A DNA stretch of 64,000 nt. It comes from Nostoc sp. NMS9. GTDB taxonomy: Bacteria > Cyanobacteriota > Cyanobacteriia > Cyanobacteriales > Nostocaceae. This document shows, in pieces, positions 26,584 to 34,962 of this stretch (its first letter is position 1; each line of letters begins with the position of its first letter). The position numbers and the translations under genes are program-made. Under the pieces are notes generated by a model that worked only from the letters and a program-made list of their open reading frames with translations, was not told where the DNA came from and searched no databases. Location: the NCBI RefSeq assembly GCF_017114995.1, contig NZ_JABXKL010000050.1, positions 53,683 to 117,682 on the forward strand, read 5' to 3'.

Positions 26584-27462
26584 CTACCAATTGCGCCATC
26601 CACCTTTAGGTGCAAGTTCATTATTAGTAGACTTCAGCCCGTGACTTTGCAACAGAGTTTGATATTCGGTGCTGCTTGCCCAACGGTCAATTTCTCGCGC
26701 CCGTAGCACTGGTACTGGATGGGTTAATTGAGCTGTACGGGCAGCTTTGACCATTTCACCCAGTTCTGTCTTGCTAATATCATCGTAAGCGCGGGCTTGG
26801 GCAACAAAGGCATCAAGATTCAGTTGGGGCGCTAAGGTGGGAGAACCACCTGCCAACTTCATCAACACGGACATAACAACTTTCGGGTCTTGGGTTGCTA
26901 GTAATGCAGCGCGATCGCAGGTAAACTCAGCACAACGTACCCATTCCAAAAGTTGCGCCTGTATGGCTTGGGCAACAAAGGTGCCGACATTGGGCACAAT
27001 TGCCGCAGCTAATATTAGTAAATTTACAGGTGTCAAGTAAACGCTATGGTCACACTTGAGATGCCCTAACTCGTGGGCGATTACTGCCTGTATTTCCTCT
27101 GGTGTAAGAATATCAATCAGGGAAGTGTGTAGCACAACAAAAGGCTGCTTACCCCGCACAGCAAAAGTATAGGCGTTAGGAGCCGGATGTTGCCTGACGT
27201 ACAACTGGGGAGGATCTATATCCAGGATTTTACAGGCGTCTAACAACAGCTTGTATAAATCAGGCAGTTGCTTTTCACCCACCAGAATGCTAGAGGCAAT
27301 ATTTTCCACATAGAAAACCTGCTCTGCCATTGGCCCGAGCCAATTTCGCACCAACATATCTATGCCTGGTATCTGCTTGAGCGCTCTGGTAGCTTCCAGG
27401 TCTAATGGATGACGAAATGAGTCAGCTTTTAAACCAATCAGCGGGGTTTTGAAGAAGGACAT
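26584..27462 (-). CDS. M48-family metallopeptidase
   Basis: A 292-residue zinc protease domain. HELGH at 130-134 supplies two zinc ligands and the catalytic Glu, and the downstream CAEFTCDRAAL segment carries the third ligand. Hydrophobic residues after the HELGH motif (LLILAAAIVPNVGTFVAQA) could form a membrane helix. M48 proteases (HtpX/CAAX-type) degrade or process membrane and misfolded proteins. The start MSFFKTPLIGLKADSF is family-like; an upstream in-frame start would add nine residues. The protein lacks extra TPR domains and is a minimal cyanobacterial M48 member. Confidence 0.88.
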   Translation of the reverse strand: MSFFKTPLIGLKADSFRHPLDLEATRALKQIPGIDMLVRNWLGPMAEQVFYVENIASSILVGEKQLPDLYKLLLDACKILDIDPPQLYVRQHPAPNAYTFAVRGKQPFVVLHTSLIDILTPEEIQAVIAHELGHLKCDHSVYLTPVNLLILAAAIVPNVGTFVAQAIQAQLLEWVRCAEFTCDRAALLATQDPKVVMSVLMKLAGGSPTLAPQLNLDAFVAQARAYDDISKTELGEMVKAARTAQLTHPVPVLRAREIDRWASSTEYQTLLQSHGLKSTNNELAPKGGWRNW

Positions 27463-27617
27463 AGTGCAACAAGCTATAAAAAAACACAACTATGGAATCT
27501 GGCTGGATAGATAAACAGCCTCCCACAGTTAGTATAACGATTTCAGTAGGGGGTTTCCTTTCTTGCATAGTTCCAAATTTTATAGTCAAATATAATCAGA
27601 CATGATAAAACTTGGGT

Positions 27618-28175
27618 TTAAGCAACACCACTTTTAGCACGTTCGCGCCGGAACAATGGAGTTATTCGCCTTGGATGCACTACCAAGCATCCCCTATCCC
27701 TTAGAATAGATTTGAGACAATCAAACCCTTCAGGATTACTTTTTCTGCCGATATTGTACCCTGCGTTCACGTCGGCATGAATCTTAAAACCACTTTTACT
27801 CACATACCATGCCCGTTGAATGCGTCGCCCTGAGAAAACGTGTTTTACCTTGGTGTGAGGTTCATAAGTTGGGATAATGTCCCAATCAATAAACGAAGCC
27901 CTACTGGTGTAGGATTCTTCTGTAACCTTGACAGTGATGCCAACTCGTTCTAACTTGTAAGTCAGCATCTCGATAAATTTAGTGTGTGGTATCTGTGTAA
28001 AATTTTGGTTTGTTCGCTTACCTAAATTAAGATGTGTTTTCCATTGTTGATTTTTACCTATTGAAACGTGAGTTACTCCAAGAGAGAGAAATTCATCCAC
28101 AATCATTTTTGTGGATTGATGTAAATATGAATCCACAAAGTTGTTGCGGTTGCGAACAATATTTGTAATACGCAT
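27618..28175 (-). pseudogene. Truncated TnpB (IS200/IS605-type RNA-guided nuclease)
   Basis: The 185-residue frame matches the C-terminal half of TnpB of the subgroup without a CXXC zinc ribbon: VSIGKNQQWKTHLNLGKRTNQNF, QIPHTKFIEMLTYK, TEESYTSRASFIDWD (RuvC-II Glu), HVFSGRRIQRAWY, IHADVNAGYNIGRK (RuvC-III Asp) and GCLVVHPRRITPLF. The N-terminal half, with the wedge/REC part and the first RuvC Asp, is missing. The frame starts next to short direct repeats at 28175-28239. No TnpA gene is present. It is a dead remnant unless completed in trans. Confidence 0.85.
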
Positions 28176-28239
28176 GCAATGGCCGCCTTGTTAATGCATC
28201 AGCCTACATTGTTAATGCAGTGGCCGCCTTGTTAATGCG
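28175..28239. repeat. Direct repeats at the broken end of tnpB
   Basis: TGCAATGGCCGCCTTGTTAA and TGCAGTGGCCGCCTTGTTAA, with a third partial unit CCTACATTGTTAATGCAG between them. They lie exactly at the truncation point of the TnpB remnant and before acetate kinase. Confidence 0.6.
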
Positions 28240-28342
28240 TTCCCCTGCATTAAAAACGCTACGCTTTTACGCAAAACTGTACTAAGCATGAAGCCAGATT
28301 TAGTGGCACGATCAAAGGATGTCAAGTTTTTCTGTTGTCACT

Positions 28343-29563
28343 ATGAAGATATTGGTACTGAATGCCGGATCGAGCAGCCAAAAGATTTGTCTGTATGAAA
28401 TTGCAGATGCAGCTTTGCCCACCCAAGCACCCCAACCCCTTTGGGAAGGGAAAATTAACTGGACTCAAGATCGGGGTATGGCAGAAATTGAGGTGAAAAC
28501 TGCTACGGGTGCAACGCTGCAAGAATCAATCTCTGGTAATTCTCCACAGGCGCACCTCACCTATATACTCAATACACTTAGTCATGGGGCGACTAAGGTA
28601 ATCGAGCGGTTGTCAGAAATCGATGTGGTGGGGCATAGGATAGTACATGGTGGAAAAGATTATCGAGATAGTGTGGTAATTACGGAGGATGTCAAAAAGG
28701 CGATCGCTGGTCTGTCTAACCTTGCTCCCGAACATAATCCAGCCGCTGTGGAAGGCATAGAAGCAATTGAAAACATCTTAAAAGATGTCACTCAAGTAGC
28801 AGTCTTTGATACCGGATTTCATGCCACTTTACCCGATGCAGCAGCAATCTATCCCGGCCCATATCAGTGGGTAGAGCAAGGTATTCGTCGCTATGGGTTT
28901 CATGGTATAAGTCATCAATACTGTTCTCAACGTGCTGTCCAAATTCTCGGTCGAGATGTTGCACCTGAGCGGTTAATTATCTGCCATCTGGGGAATGGAT
29001 GCTCTTTAGCGGCGATTAAAAACGGTCGCAGTATTGATACCACTATGGGATTCACGCCCTTAGAAGGATTGATGATGGGTAGTCGTTCTGGTTCAGTCGA
29101 TCCGGGGATTCTGATTTATTTGTTGCGGCACTGCAATTACTCTATCGAAAAGTTGGATGAGTTATTAAATAAAGCTTCTGGCTTAAAGGGAATTTCGGGT
29201 GTATCTAGCGATATGCGTGAAGTGAGAGAAGCGATTGCTCAAGGTAATTCCCGCGCTCAACTGGCGTGGGATATCTACGTACATCGCTTGCATTCTGGTA
29301 TTGGCGCAATGCTCGCTAGTTTGGGCGGATTAGATGCTTTAGTGTTTACAGCAGGTGTGGGTGAACACTCTGCGGAAATTCGCCAAGCCACCTGTGAAGC
29401 CTTTGGGTTTATCGGACTGAAAATAGACCTTGAGAAAAATCAACAGCAGCCAGTGGATGAGGATATTGCTACACCCGATTCGGCAGTAAGGGTATTAGTT
29501 ATTCATACTCAAGAAGATTGGGCGATCGCCGGGCAGTGTTGGCAGTTGTTGAAACGTAATTAG
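28343..29563 (+). CDS. ackA: Acetate kinase
   Basis: Full-length 406-residue ASKHA-fold kinase that interconverts acetate plus ATP and acetyl phosphate plus ADP. Family motifs are MKILVLNAGSSSQK at the start, VGHRIVHGG, DTGFHATLP, RRYGFHGISHQY, CHLGNGCSLAAI, DTTMGFTPLEGLMMGSRSG and FTAGVGEHS. ATG at 28343 is chosen because it gives the standard N-terminus; an in-frame ATG at 28319 adds eight residues. Phosphotransacetylase is not nearby. The gene lies just beyond the tnpB remnant and has no co-directional neighbour. Confidence 0.95.
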   Translation: MKILVLNAGSSSQKICLYEIADAALPTQAPQPLWEGKINWTQDRGMAEIEVKTATGATLQESISGNSPQAHLTYILNTLSHGATKVIERLSEIDVVGHRIVHGGKDYRDSVVITEDVKKAIAGLSNLAPEHNPAAVEGIEAIENILKDVTQVAVFDTGFHATLPDAAAIYPGPYQWVEQGIRRYGFHGISHQYCSQRAVQILGRDVAPERLIICHLGNGCSLAAIKNGRSIDTTMGFTPLEGLMMGSRSGSVDPGILIYLLRHCNYSIEKLDELLNKASGLKGISGVSSDMREVREAIAQGNSRAQLAWDIYVHRLHSGIGAMLASLGGLDALVFTAGVGEHSAEIRQATCEAFGFIGLKIDLEKNQQQPVDEDIATPDSAVRVLVIHTQEDWAIAGQCWQLLKRN

Positions 29564-29675
29564 AAAGTCTGATTTAATTTGGGTAAGATTGTTTTAATAT
29601 TTCAGCTAACCTAATCTTTTTCTGAAAATAGTCTTTCACGAAAAAATATCTTTTTCAATGCCTCACACCCGATTT

Positions 29676-30614
29676 TCAAGCTAGTAACCAACGAATAAAA
29701 CCTTTACCAATTTGCCATACTATAAAGCTAAAAACCGATTGTAATAACGGCCCAATTAGTGATAAAAATAGCAAAAATAAGAAATCAGTGGGAGTAAAAA
29801 TAAAAATACCAGAAGTGACACAACTTAGTCCCCATGCCAGCCAATTCCGATATTGAGAATTAATAGAAGTCCATCTTGGAAGTTGATTAACAAGCCAATG
29901 GCGAATAGTAGCAAATACAAAAGATGTTAATAGCCCAACAAGTATTGATAATGAAAGTGCTAAATGTAATTTCCAAGTGAAAAAAGCAGCAGGGAAAAGT
30001 GAAGCTAGTTCCCAAGCTAATAAATTTAATTTAGTCTGAAGATAGCTTAGTATTTTTTCAATCAGCCAATAATGTACATAAACAATATTTAAACACTCAG
30101 GATTTTGGATAAAATTACTCCTGACTTTGTGAATTATGTCGCCATAAAATAAGATATTACTTTGTAAAACAATATCTTCTTCTTTCCACAAATATAAAGC
30201 TGATGTATCTTGTCTATAATACAAATTAAAAGTAAGTCCGTACTGTAACGTCGATTTATTTTGTAATAATTTACTCCAAACTAATTTGATAAAACTTACT
30301 ATAAAAGTGTCATCAAAAATTTTTAAAGTTTTAAAGTTTTTTTTAGCAACTACTAATTTCTGGTATTGCATACTATTATCACTAAAGCAGTTGTAGTACA
30401 AAAGATAAGCTATTAATTTTGGCGGGATGTACAGAGAGCAGCCTATTTTTTGCGCTTCCTCAATTTGTTTTAAAACTGCCTTATTTAGATAAAAAGCATA
30501 CTGTCCTGGCTCAACCTTAATTTTAAGTTCAATAGGAGTGCTTTGAGGTATTTGCACAAAGAAAGAGAGTTGAACATCAGCTTCACGATCTGTGTGTATT
30601 TTATCAGCGTTCAT
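29676..30614 (-). CDS. Unrecognised membrane protein, gene 3 of a three-gene cluster
   Basis: From its coupled start it has 312 residues. Residues 1-190 are soluble and beta-rich in appearance (VQLSFFVQIPQSTPIELKIK start); residues about 200-305 hold three or four hydrophobic segments (about 204-237, 256-275, 277-300), ending in an amphipathic GKGFIRWLLA. The ATG at 30614 overlaps the TGA of the preceding gene (ATGA), so the two are translationally coupled. An upstream start in frame would add 21 residues. No family was recognised. The DNA is strongly AT-rich compared with neighbours such as ackA. Confidence 0.65.
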   Translation of the reverse strand: MNADKIHTDREADVQLSFFVQIPQSTPIELKIKVEPGQYAFYLNKAVLKQIEEAQKIGCSLYIPPKLIAYLLYYNCFSDNSMQYQKLVVAKKNFKTLKIFDDTFIVSFIKLVWSKLLQNKSTLQYGLTFNLYYRQDTSALYLWKEEDIVLQSNILFYGDIIHKVRSNFIQNPECLNIVYVHYWLIEKILSYLQTKLNLLAWELASLFPAAFFTWKLHLALSLSILVGLLTSFVFATIRHWLVNQLPRWTSINSQYRNWLAWGLSCVTSGIFIFTPTDFLFLLFLSLIGPLLQSVFSFIVWQIGKGFIRWLLA

Positions 30615-31441
30615 TGTCGGGATAATTTTGCGATATTTTGTACAATACCAATCAGAAAATCTAGTGTTCCACGCCACTGTTTCTCTCCAGCAACTACCCC
30701 TTCATTATGTATTTTTAGAATTAAATCTCTATCCCCTTCAGGTAATTGAAATAGCTTTTTATGGTAACGACTGATAATATCTCCATCTAACTGCATAACA
30801 GTTTGAGCATAAATAATATCAATATCTATGGTGGTAATGTTACCACTATTAAGTGCCGCTTTAAGCTCAGACATTTTACGCAGTGTACGAATAAATTTAT
30901 CATTATTCAAAAGTTCTTCAATCTCTTGCCACCTTTGCCGCAAACTTTTTAGATTATTTTCTTCTCGATCTGCAACAGGAGTTGGAGCAGGCAATATTGG
31001 TCGAGCCAACTTTATGTATACCTCATCAGTTGGAACAATATTTGCTTTATGTTCCACCTGATATTTAAGGCGCTCCTGATATTGAATTATCCTGGAGTCT
31101 GGCTCACTATTCTCATTACTTTGTTCAAGGAGAATGTAAAAATATTCTCTTTCAAGTTGCGAAAATAGACTTGTATAACGCTTGCGTAGCTCTTGAGCTT
31201 GAGTTTTTTCTGGTTCTATTAAATCCTCTGGATTTGGAATTCCTTTGCTATCAAAGTAGTCTTTGTCATTTATTGAATAAATCTCTTCATACGCTTGCCA
31301 AGCATTAAACTTTGCACCAGTAATTTGGTCTACAACCATTGTATTTACTTCTAAAGCTGTAATATCATCAACTAATCCATGTACAGATGAGACTACTTTT
31401 TCTAGCAAATCTTTGGCTTGTTCTTGAATTTTGTTAGGCAT
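30611..31441 (-). CDS. Unrecognised helical protein, gene 2 of a three-gene cluster
   Basis: A 276-residue, mostly helical and highly charged soluble protein. It starts MPNKIQEQAKDLLEKVVSSVHG, and has a Pro-rich break near 150-157 (PILPAPTPV) between two helical halves. No signal peptide or catalytic motif is visible. It overlaps the next gene by four bases and lies 102 bp after gene 1, with a hairpin in that gap. Segments such as QELRKRYTSLFSQLEREYF and LKSLRQRWQEIEELLNND suggest coiled-coil or helical-bundle interactions. Function unknown. Confidence 0.62.
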   Translation of the reverse strand: MPNKIQEQAKDLLEKVVSSVHGLVDDITALEVNTMVVDQITGAKFNAWQAYEEIYSINDKDYFDSKGIPNPEDLIEPEKTQAQELRKRYTSLFSQLEREYFYILLEQSNENSEPDSRIIQYQERLKYQVEHKANIVPTDEVYIKLARPILPAPTPVADREENNLKSLRQRWQEIEELLNNDKFIRTLRKMSELKAALNSGNITTIDIDIIYAQTVMQLDGDIISRYHKKLFQLPEGDRDLILKIHNEGVVAGEKQWRGTLDFLIGIVQNIAKLSRQ

Positions 31442-31478
31442 AGTTATAATTTCCTTGATTTCTCTAAAGCAAATTAAC

Positions 31479-31512
31479 CTACAGGTAGGATAAGCTCATA
31501 TCCTGTAGGTAT
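31479..31512 (-). promoter_or_regulatory. Hairpin between genes 1 and 2 of the unknown cluster
   Basis: ACCTACAGG and CCTGTAGGT form a perfect 9-bp inverted repeat in the 102-bp gap. There is no T-run after it on the minus strand, so attenuation, mRNA processing or protein binding are as likely as termination. Confidence 0.45.
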
Positions 31513-31543
31513 TTTTGGATTAATATAAATTAATAAATATCAA

Positions 31544-32053
31544 CTACTGGGGACGGGATAGCGATTGTTGTGAAGTTTTACGAGATTTCATAATTTCTAT
31601 AAAAAATCCATACAACTTCTGCAAGCTTTCTATATTTTTTTGCATAATCTCCCGACTTTCTTTGATTTGAGTTAGATGAAATTCGCGAAGTTCTGTATAT
31701 GGACCACTCCCAACAAATTGACTACCAACTTCATTATTTATATCACCATCAATTAGATTGATTATAGTGTGCATTCGATTACCTATTTGAGCAATTTGCT
31801 GCCCTTGTGGTTGTTCTAACTGAGTAGATGATTCTGGAACCCAAGTGGTAATTTCTAGCTCGACAACTTCAACTATTGCTGTTTGAATAGCATTAATAAT
31901 GTCATCAATATTGAATCCTTCTCCTTGAGTATTCAGTTTCTTAACTTTTCTTTTAAATTCACTACTTGGTTTACTAAAATGACTATTATTCTCCATGTTT
32001 TCGATGGCTTGACCATTACTTTCTGTGTTTTCGTTAAGAGTATTATTTACCAT
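31544..32053 (-). CDS. Unrecognised hydrophilic protein, gene 1 of a three-gene cluster
   Basis: A 169-residue protein with an Asn/Glu/Ser-rich, probably disordered N-terminus (1-40) and helical remainder (IDDIINAIQTAIVEVVELEITTWVP; then LREFHLTQIKESREIMQKNIESLQK). No transmembrane segment or signal peptide. It begins a minus-strand series of three genes with no recognisable homology, ending at 29676. The 535-bp AT-rich stretch upstream probably carries the promoter. Confidence 0.58.
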   Translation of the reverse strand: MVNNTLNENTESNGQAIENMENNSHFSKPSSEFKRKVKKLNTQGEGFNIDDIINAIQTAIVEVVELEITTWVPESSTQLEQPQGQQIAQIGNRMHTIINLIDGDINNEVGSQFVGSGPYTELREFHLTQIKESREIMQKNIESLQKLYGFFIEIMKSRKTSQQSLSRPQ

Positions 32054-32588
32054 GACATTTTAGAGGTTACAGACATATTTAAATATAAACAAAACACAAT
32101 TCTAGGTTAGATAAAATTTTTTAAGGCTTTTGCTCAAAAAAAGTAACCAAAGTCAAAAAAACTTAATAATTTCAGAAATTTTTACTAAAAAAAGTTATGG
32201 CTTTCCTAAAGTCAAATTTATCTTATAAAAAGAATAATACCATGTTAGATTTTGGAGTTGCGGTTTGCAATGAGTCTAGCAATGCGGTAAGGTTTATCAG
32301 CTATTTTAAGTGGCTTTGATTCTGAAAGATTTATTTAATGAATTAGCTTTTGGACGTTTCGTTCCAATCTGTAGAAATTAGATATTACTTATAAACAAAG
32401 AAACATAAACTATATCTCAGAAAAAAATCAAAGTTAGGTATAAAATAATACTAGCAATTAAGGTAATTTATTTTAGTCAACCTGTTTTTTATTTGGTCTA
32501 GCAAAGCGCAGACGCGCAAATGGGGCTGACTTTTCTTATACCACTATGTATACAATAATATAACTATGATGATAAAGACAAAGGAAAT
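32054..32588. other. AT-rich gene-free stretch, 0.5 kb
   Basis: It separates the divergent unknown cluster (minus) and the TPR-like membrane protein (plus) and presumably contains both promoters. No repeat or gene was recognised. Confidence 0.5.
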
Positions 32589-33374
32589 ATGTTGTTATCT
32601 CGTCAGGTTTTTGCTACACCTGTTGTAATTTGTATGTGTATTTTAGGAGTTGGCTTGATTCAATTCCCTCAATTGCAAAAACTAATAAATAGAAAACAAT
32701 CTGCCTCTTTAGAAACTCTAAAAAAAGAAATTAAATCTGAAAATATCCGTCTGAATTTTCTCGAAAAAACGCCTAGCTTTGGTTATAATAACTTCATCGC
32801 AGATTTGGTGTATCTTAATTTTCTCCAATATTTTGGAGATAATGAAATTCGGGATAAAACAGGTTACAGTTTAAGTCCAGAATATTTTGAAGTTATCCTA
32901 GAACGTGACCCGCGATTTTTAGCAGCGTATCGCAGTCTGTCGATCAGTACTTCATTATATGCTGGTATGCCGGAACGTGCGATCGCACTGTCAGAGAAAG
33001 GCTTAAAATCAATATCTCCCTCAGTTCCCGAAAAGTCTTATTATATATGGCGTTTTAAAGGAGTTGATGAGTTATTATTTTTAGGCAACGCTCAAGCTGC
33101 CCAACAGTCTTTTGCAACGGCGGCAAATTGGGCAAGTAAATTTTCAGATCCAGAAAGTCAGCGTATAGCTAATACTTCCCAAAGAACTGCTGAATTTCTG
33201 AGTCGAAATCCTAACAGTAAATATGCTCAAATTTCTACATGGTCAATGGTTTTAAATAATCATCCTGATGAAAGAACTCAAAAACGCGCAATTAAGGAAA
33301 TCGAAGCCTTGGGAGGAAAAATAGTTACAACTCCTGAAGGTACTAATAAAATTATATTTCCTCCTAAAGATTAA
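32589..33374 (+). CDS. Membrane-anchored TPR-like protein
   Basis: A 261-residue protein with one N-terminal hydrophobic helix (about 8-27), then a helical domain resembling degenerate tetratricopeptide repeats (ADLVYLNFLQYFGDNEIRD; YFEVILERDPRFLAAYRSLS; AGMPERAIALSEKGL; GNAQAAQQSFATAANWA). Similar cyanobacterial proteins are annotated only as hypothetical. It is probably anchored in the plasma or thylakoid membrane with the helical part outside the cytoplasm. Function unknown. Confidence 0.65.
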   Translation: MLLSRQVFATPVVICMCILGVGLIQFPQLQKLINRKQSASLETLKKEIKSENIRLNFLEKTPSFGYNNFIADLVYLNFLQYFGDNEIRDKTGYSLSPEYFEVILERDPRFLAAYRSLSISTSLYAGMPERAIALSEKGLKSISPSVPEKSYYIWRFKGVDELLFLGNAQAAQQSFATAANWASKFSDPESQRIANTSQRTAEFLSRNPNSKYAQISTWSMVLNNHPDERTQKRAIKEIEALGGKIVTTPEGTNKIIFPPKD

Positions 33375-33453
33375 ATTATTATTTATCACGAGTTGCAACA
33401 AGTGTAGTAAAGAATTATATGCGCCCAATTTTTTCAAATTTCTCACGCATGAT

Positions 33454-33599
33454 TAGACCTCTTGTACAAATGCAAAATTTTCCCTCATCCCCCAACCCCT
33501 TCTCCCAATATTGGGAGAAGGGGAGCCAATTCAAAGTCCCTCTCCCAAGCTTGGGAGAGGGATTTAGGGTGAGGGCTTTTAATTCATGGAAGAAGTCTA
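33454..33599. mobile_element. 146-bp MITE-like element with TAGACCTCTT-type left end
   Basis: The left end TAGACCTCTTGTA resembles the 137-bp family at 113 and 4801, and the right end GAAGAAGTCTA is a degenerate inverted match. The interior is instead the CCTCATCCCCCAACCCC / GGGTGAGGGC repeat found at 4674-4796, so it looks like a hybrid of two repeats. Frames across it in both strands are not genes. Confidence 0.6.
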
Positions 33600-33617
33600 T
33601 TGAGTAAGGTAATACTG

Positions 33618-34037
33618 ATGTCAATACAATTGGCAGAATCTGACTTTCAAATATTAGGGTGTTTTCCTGTTATTTCCCAACTGCGCCCTAACCTTGAGCA
33701 GACTAAGTTTGTAGAACAAGTTCGATATCAAATGACAGAAGGATATCAACTGGCATTTTTGGAAGTAGAAAAGCAAGCTGTAGCAGTCGCTGGATTTCGC
33801 ATTTCTAATTGTTTAGCATCAGGTAAGTTTTTATACATTGATGATTTAGTTGTTGATGAGTTGAAACGGTCATACAGCTATGGTCAACAGTTATTTCAGT
33901 GGCTAATTGAATATGCCAGAAATCATGAGTGTAAACACCTGAGTCTGGATTCTGGTGTTCAGCGATTTGCAGCCCACAGGTTTTATCTGATGCAGCGTAT
34001 GAGCATTACAAGTCATCACTTTTCAATGGAGTTGTAG
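33618..34037 (+). CDS. GNAT-family N-acetyltransferase
   Basis: A 139-residue acetyltransferase with the core fold signature FLYIDDLVVDELKRSYSYGQQLFQWLIEYARNHECKHLSLDSG: the acetyl-CoA loop is R-S-Y-S-Y-G-Q rather than the usual Q/RxxGxG/A. The ATG at 33618 has AAGG eight bases upstream and is preferred to a TTG at 33600 that lies at the edge of the repeat element. The aminotransferase gene follows within about 20 bp, so the two are probably co-transcribed. The substrate is unknown. Confidence 0.82.
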   Translation: MSIQLAESDFQILGCFPVISQLRPNLEQTKFVEQVRYQMTEGYQLAFLEVEKQAVAVAGFRISNCLASGKFLYIDDLVVDELKRSYSYGQQLFQWLIEYARNHECKHLSLDSGVQRFAAHRFYLMQRMSITSHHFSMEL

Positions 34038-34054
34038 CAACAAGCAATTTGGTT

Positions 34055-34849
34055 GTGACAAATAATATTTTTTGGTATGACGGCAAATTAATTCACTCTC
34101 AAACCCTAGAATTAAACATTAACGATCCGGGTTTACTTTATGGCGCAACTGTTTTTACAACATTGCGGGTTTATGAGAACTCTCTAGATAGTAATTTAAC
34201 TAATTGGCAAGCACACTGCGATCGCTTACTCTTCTCACTACAAACTTTTGGCTGGCAGCAACCCGATTGGAAGCGTCTGCGTCAAGGCGCTCAAATTCTT
34301 CTCCCACACTTCCCCGTTCTCAGAATTACCCTCTTTCCCGATGGACGGGAATGGATAACTGGTAGGTCATTACCACAAAATTTGACAGAAAAACAAAAAA
34401 CTGGTGTTGTGTGTGCCGTTGCGAGTCCTGAATTCTCTCGCTCTCTCCCCTCTCATAAAACTGGAAACTATTTGAGTGCTTGGTTGGCAAAAACTAGCTT
34501 AGATGCTCAAGAAGCAATATTAGTCGATACTGAAGGAAATTGGCTAGAAACCAGTACAGGCAACCTTTGGGGATGGTGCGATCGCAGTTGGTACACGCCA
34601 CCAATAAAGGCCAGAATTTTGCCGGGAATTGTGCGATCACAACTTGTAAACTGGTTGCAAAACCACCAGCAGCCAGTGCGAGAGGAATCTTGGAGCGTCG
34701 AGTTAGTCCAGAGATTTGAAGCGATCGCCTACACTAATAGTGTGGTAGAAATTATTCCCATTCATACCGTTCATCTGCCTTCAGGGTCGCTACAATATAA
34801 TCCCTACCATCATAGTTTTCAGCTAATAAGGGAGCTTTTTGTAGTATGA
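34055..34849 (+). CDS. Class IV aminotransferase-fold enzyme, probable 4-amino-4-deoxychorismate lyase
   Basis: A PLP fold-type IV protein of about 264 residues: WYDGKLIHSQTLELNINDPGLLYGATVFTTLRVY at the start, HKTGNYLSAWLAKTSLDAQEAILVDTEGNWLETSTGNLWGW in the middle (Lys of KTGNYL the probable PLP lysine) and a conserved ending TNSVVEIIPIHTV. Cyanobacterial members are usually named PabC-like (folate pathway), but branched-chain or D-amino acid aminotransferase activity cannot be excluded. The start is GTG at 34055 or TTG at 34049; neither has a strong ribosome-binding site. Confidence 0.8.
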   Translation: MTNNIFWYDGKLIHSQTLELNINDPGLLYGATVFTTLRVYENSLDSNLTNWQAHCDRLLFSLQTFGWQQPDWKRLRQGAQILLPHFPVLRITLFPDGREWITGRSLPQNLTEKQKTGVVCAVASPEFSRSLPSHKTGNYLSAWLAKTSLDAQEAILVDTEGNWLETSTGNLWGWCDRSWYTPPIKARILPGIVRSQLVNWLQNHQQPVREESWSVELVQRFEAIAYTNSVVEIIPIHTVHLPSGSLQYNPYHHSFQLIRELFVV

Positions 34850-34962
34850 CAGCCACGCCAAATTTGTTATATCTTAAGATAAGTTAACATAAATCTTAAT
34901 AATCACCGTTGTGATCAGAGAAGCTAGGCGATTGCGCGAAAAATACCGGAGGATAGACCTTA

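Noticed and set aside
28175..28239. Possible CRISPR-like spacing of repeated TTGTTAATGC units
   Set aside because: There are only two or three units, with irregular spacing and no cas genes, so they are simple direct repeats.
33415..33624. Frames on both strands of 62-69 codons
   Set aside because: They are translated foldback repeat (33454-33599), with no independent support.
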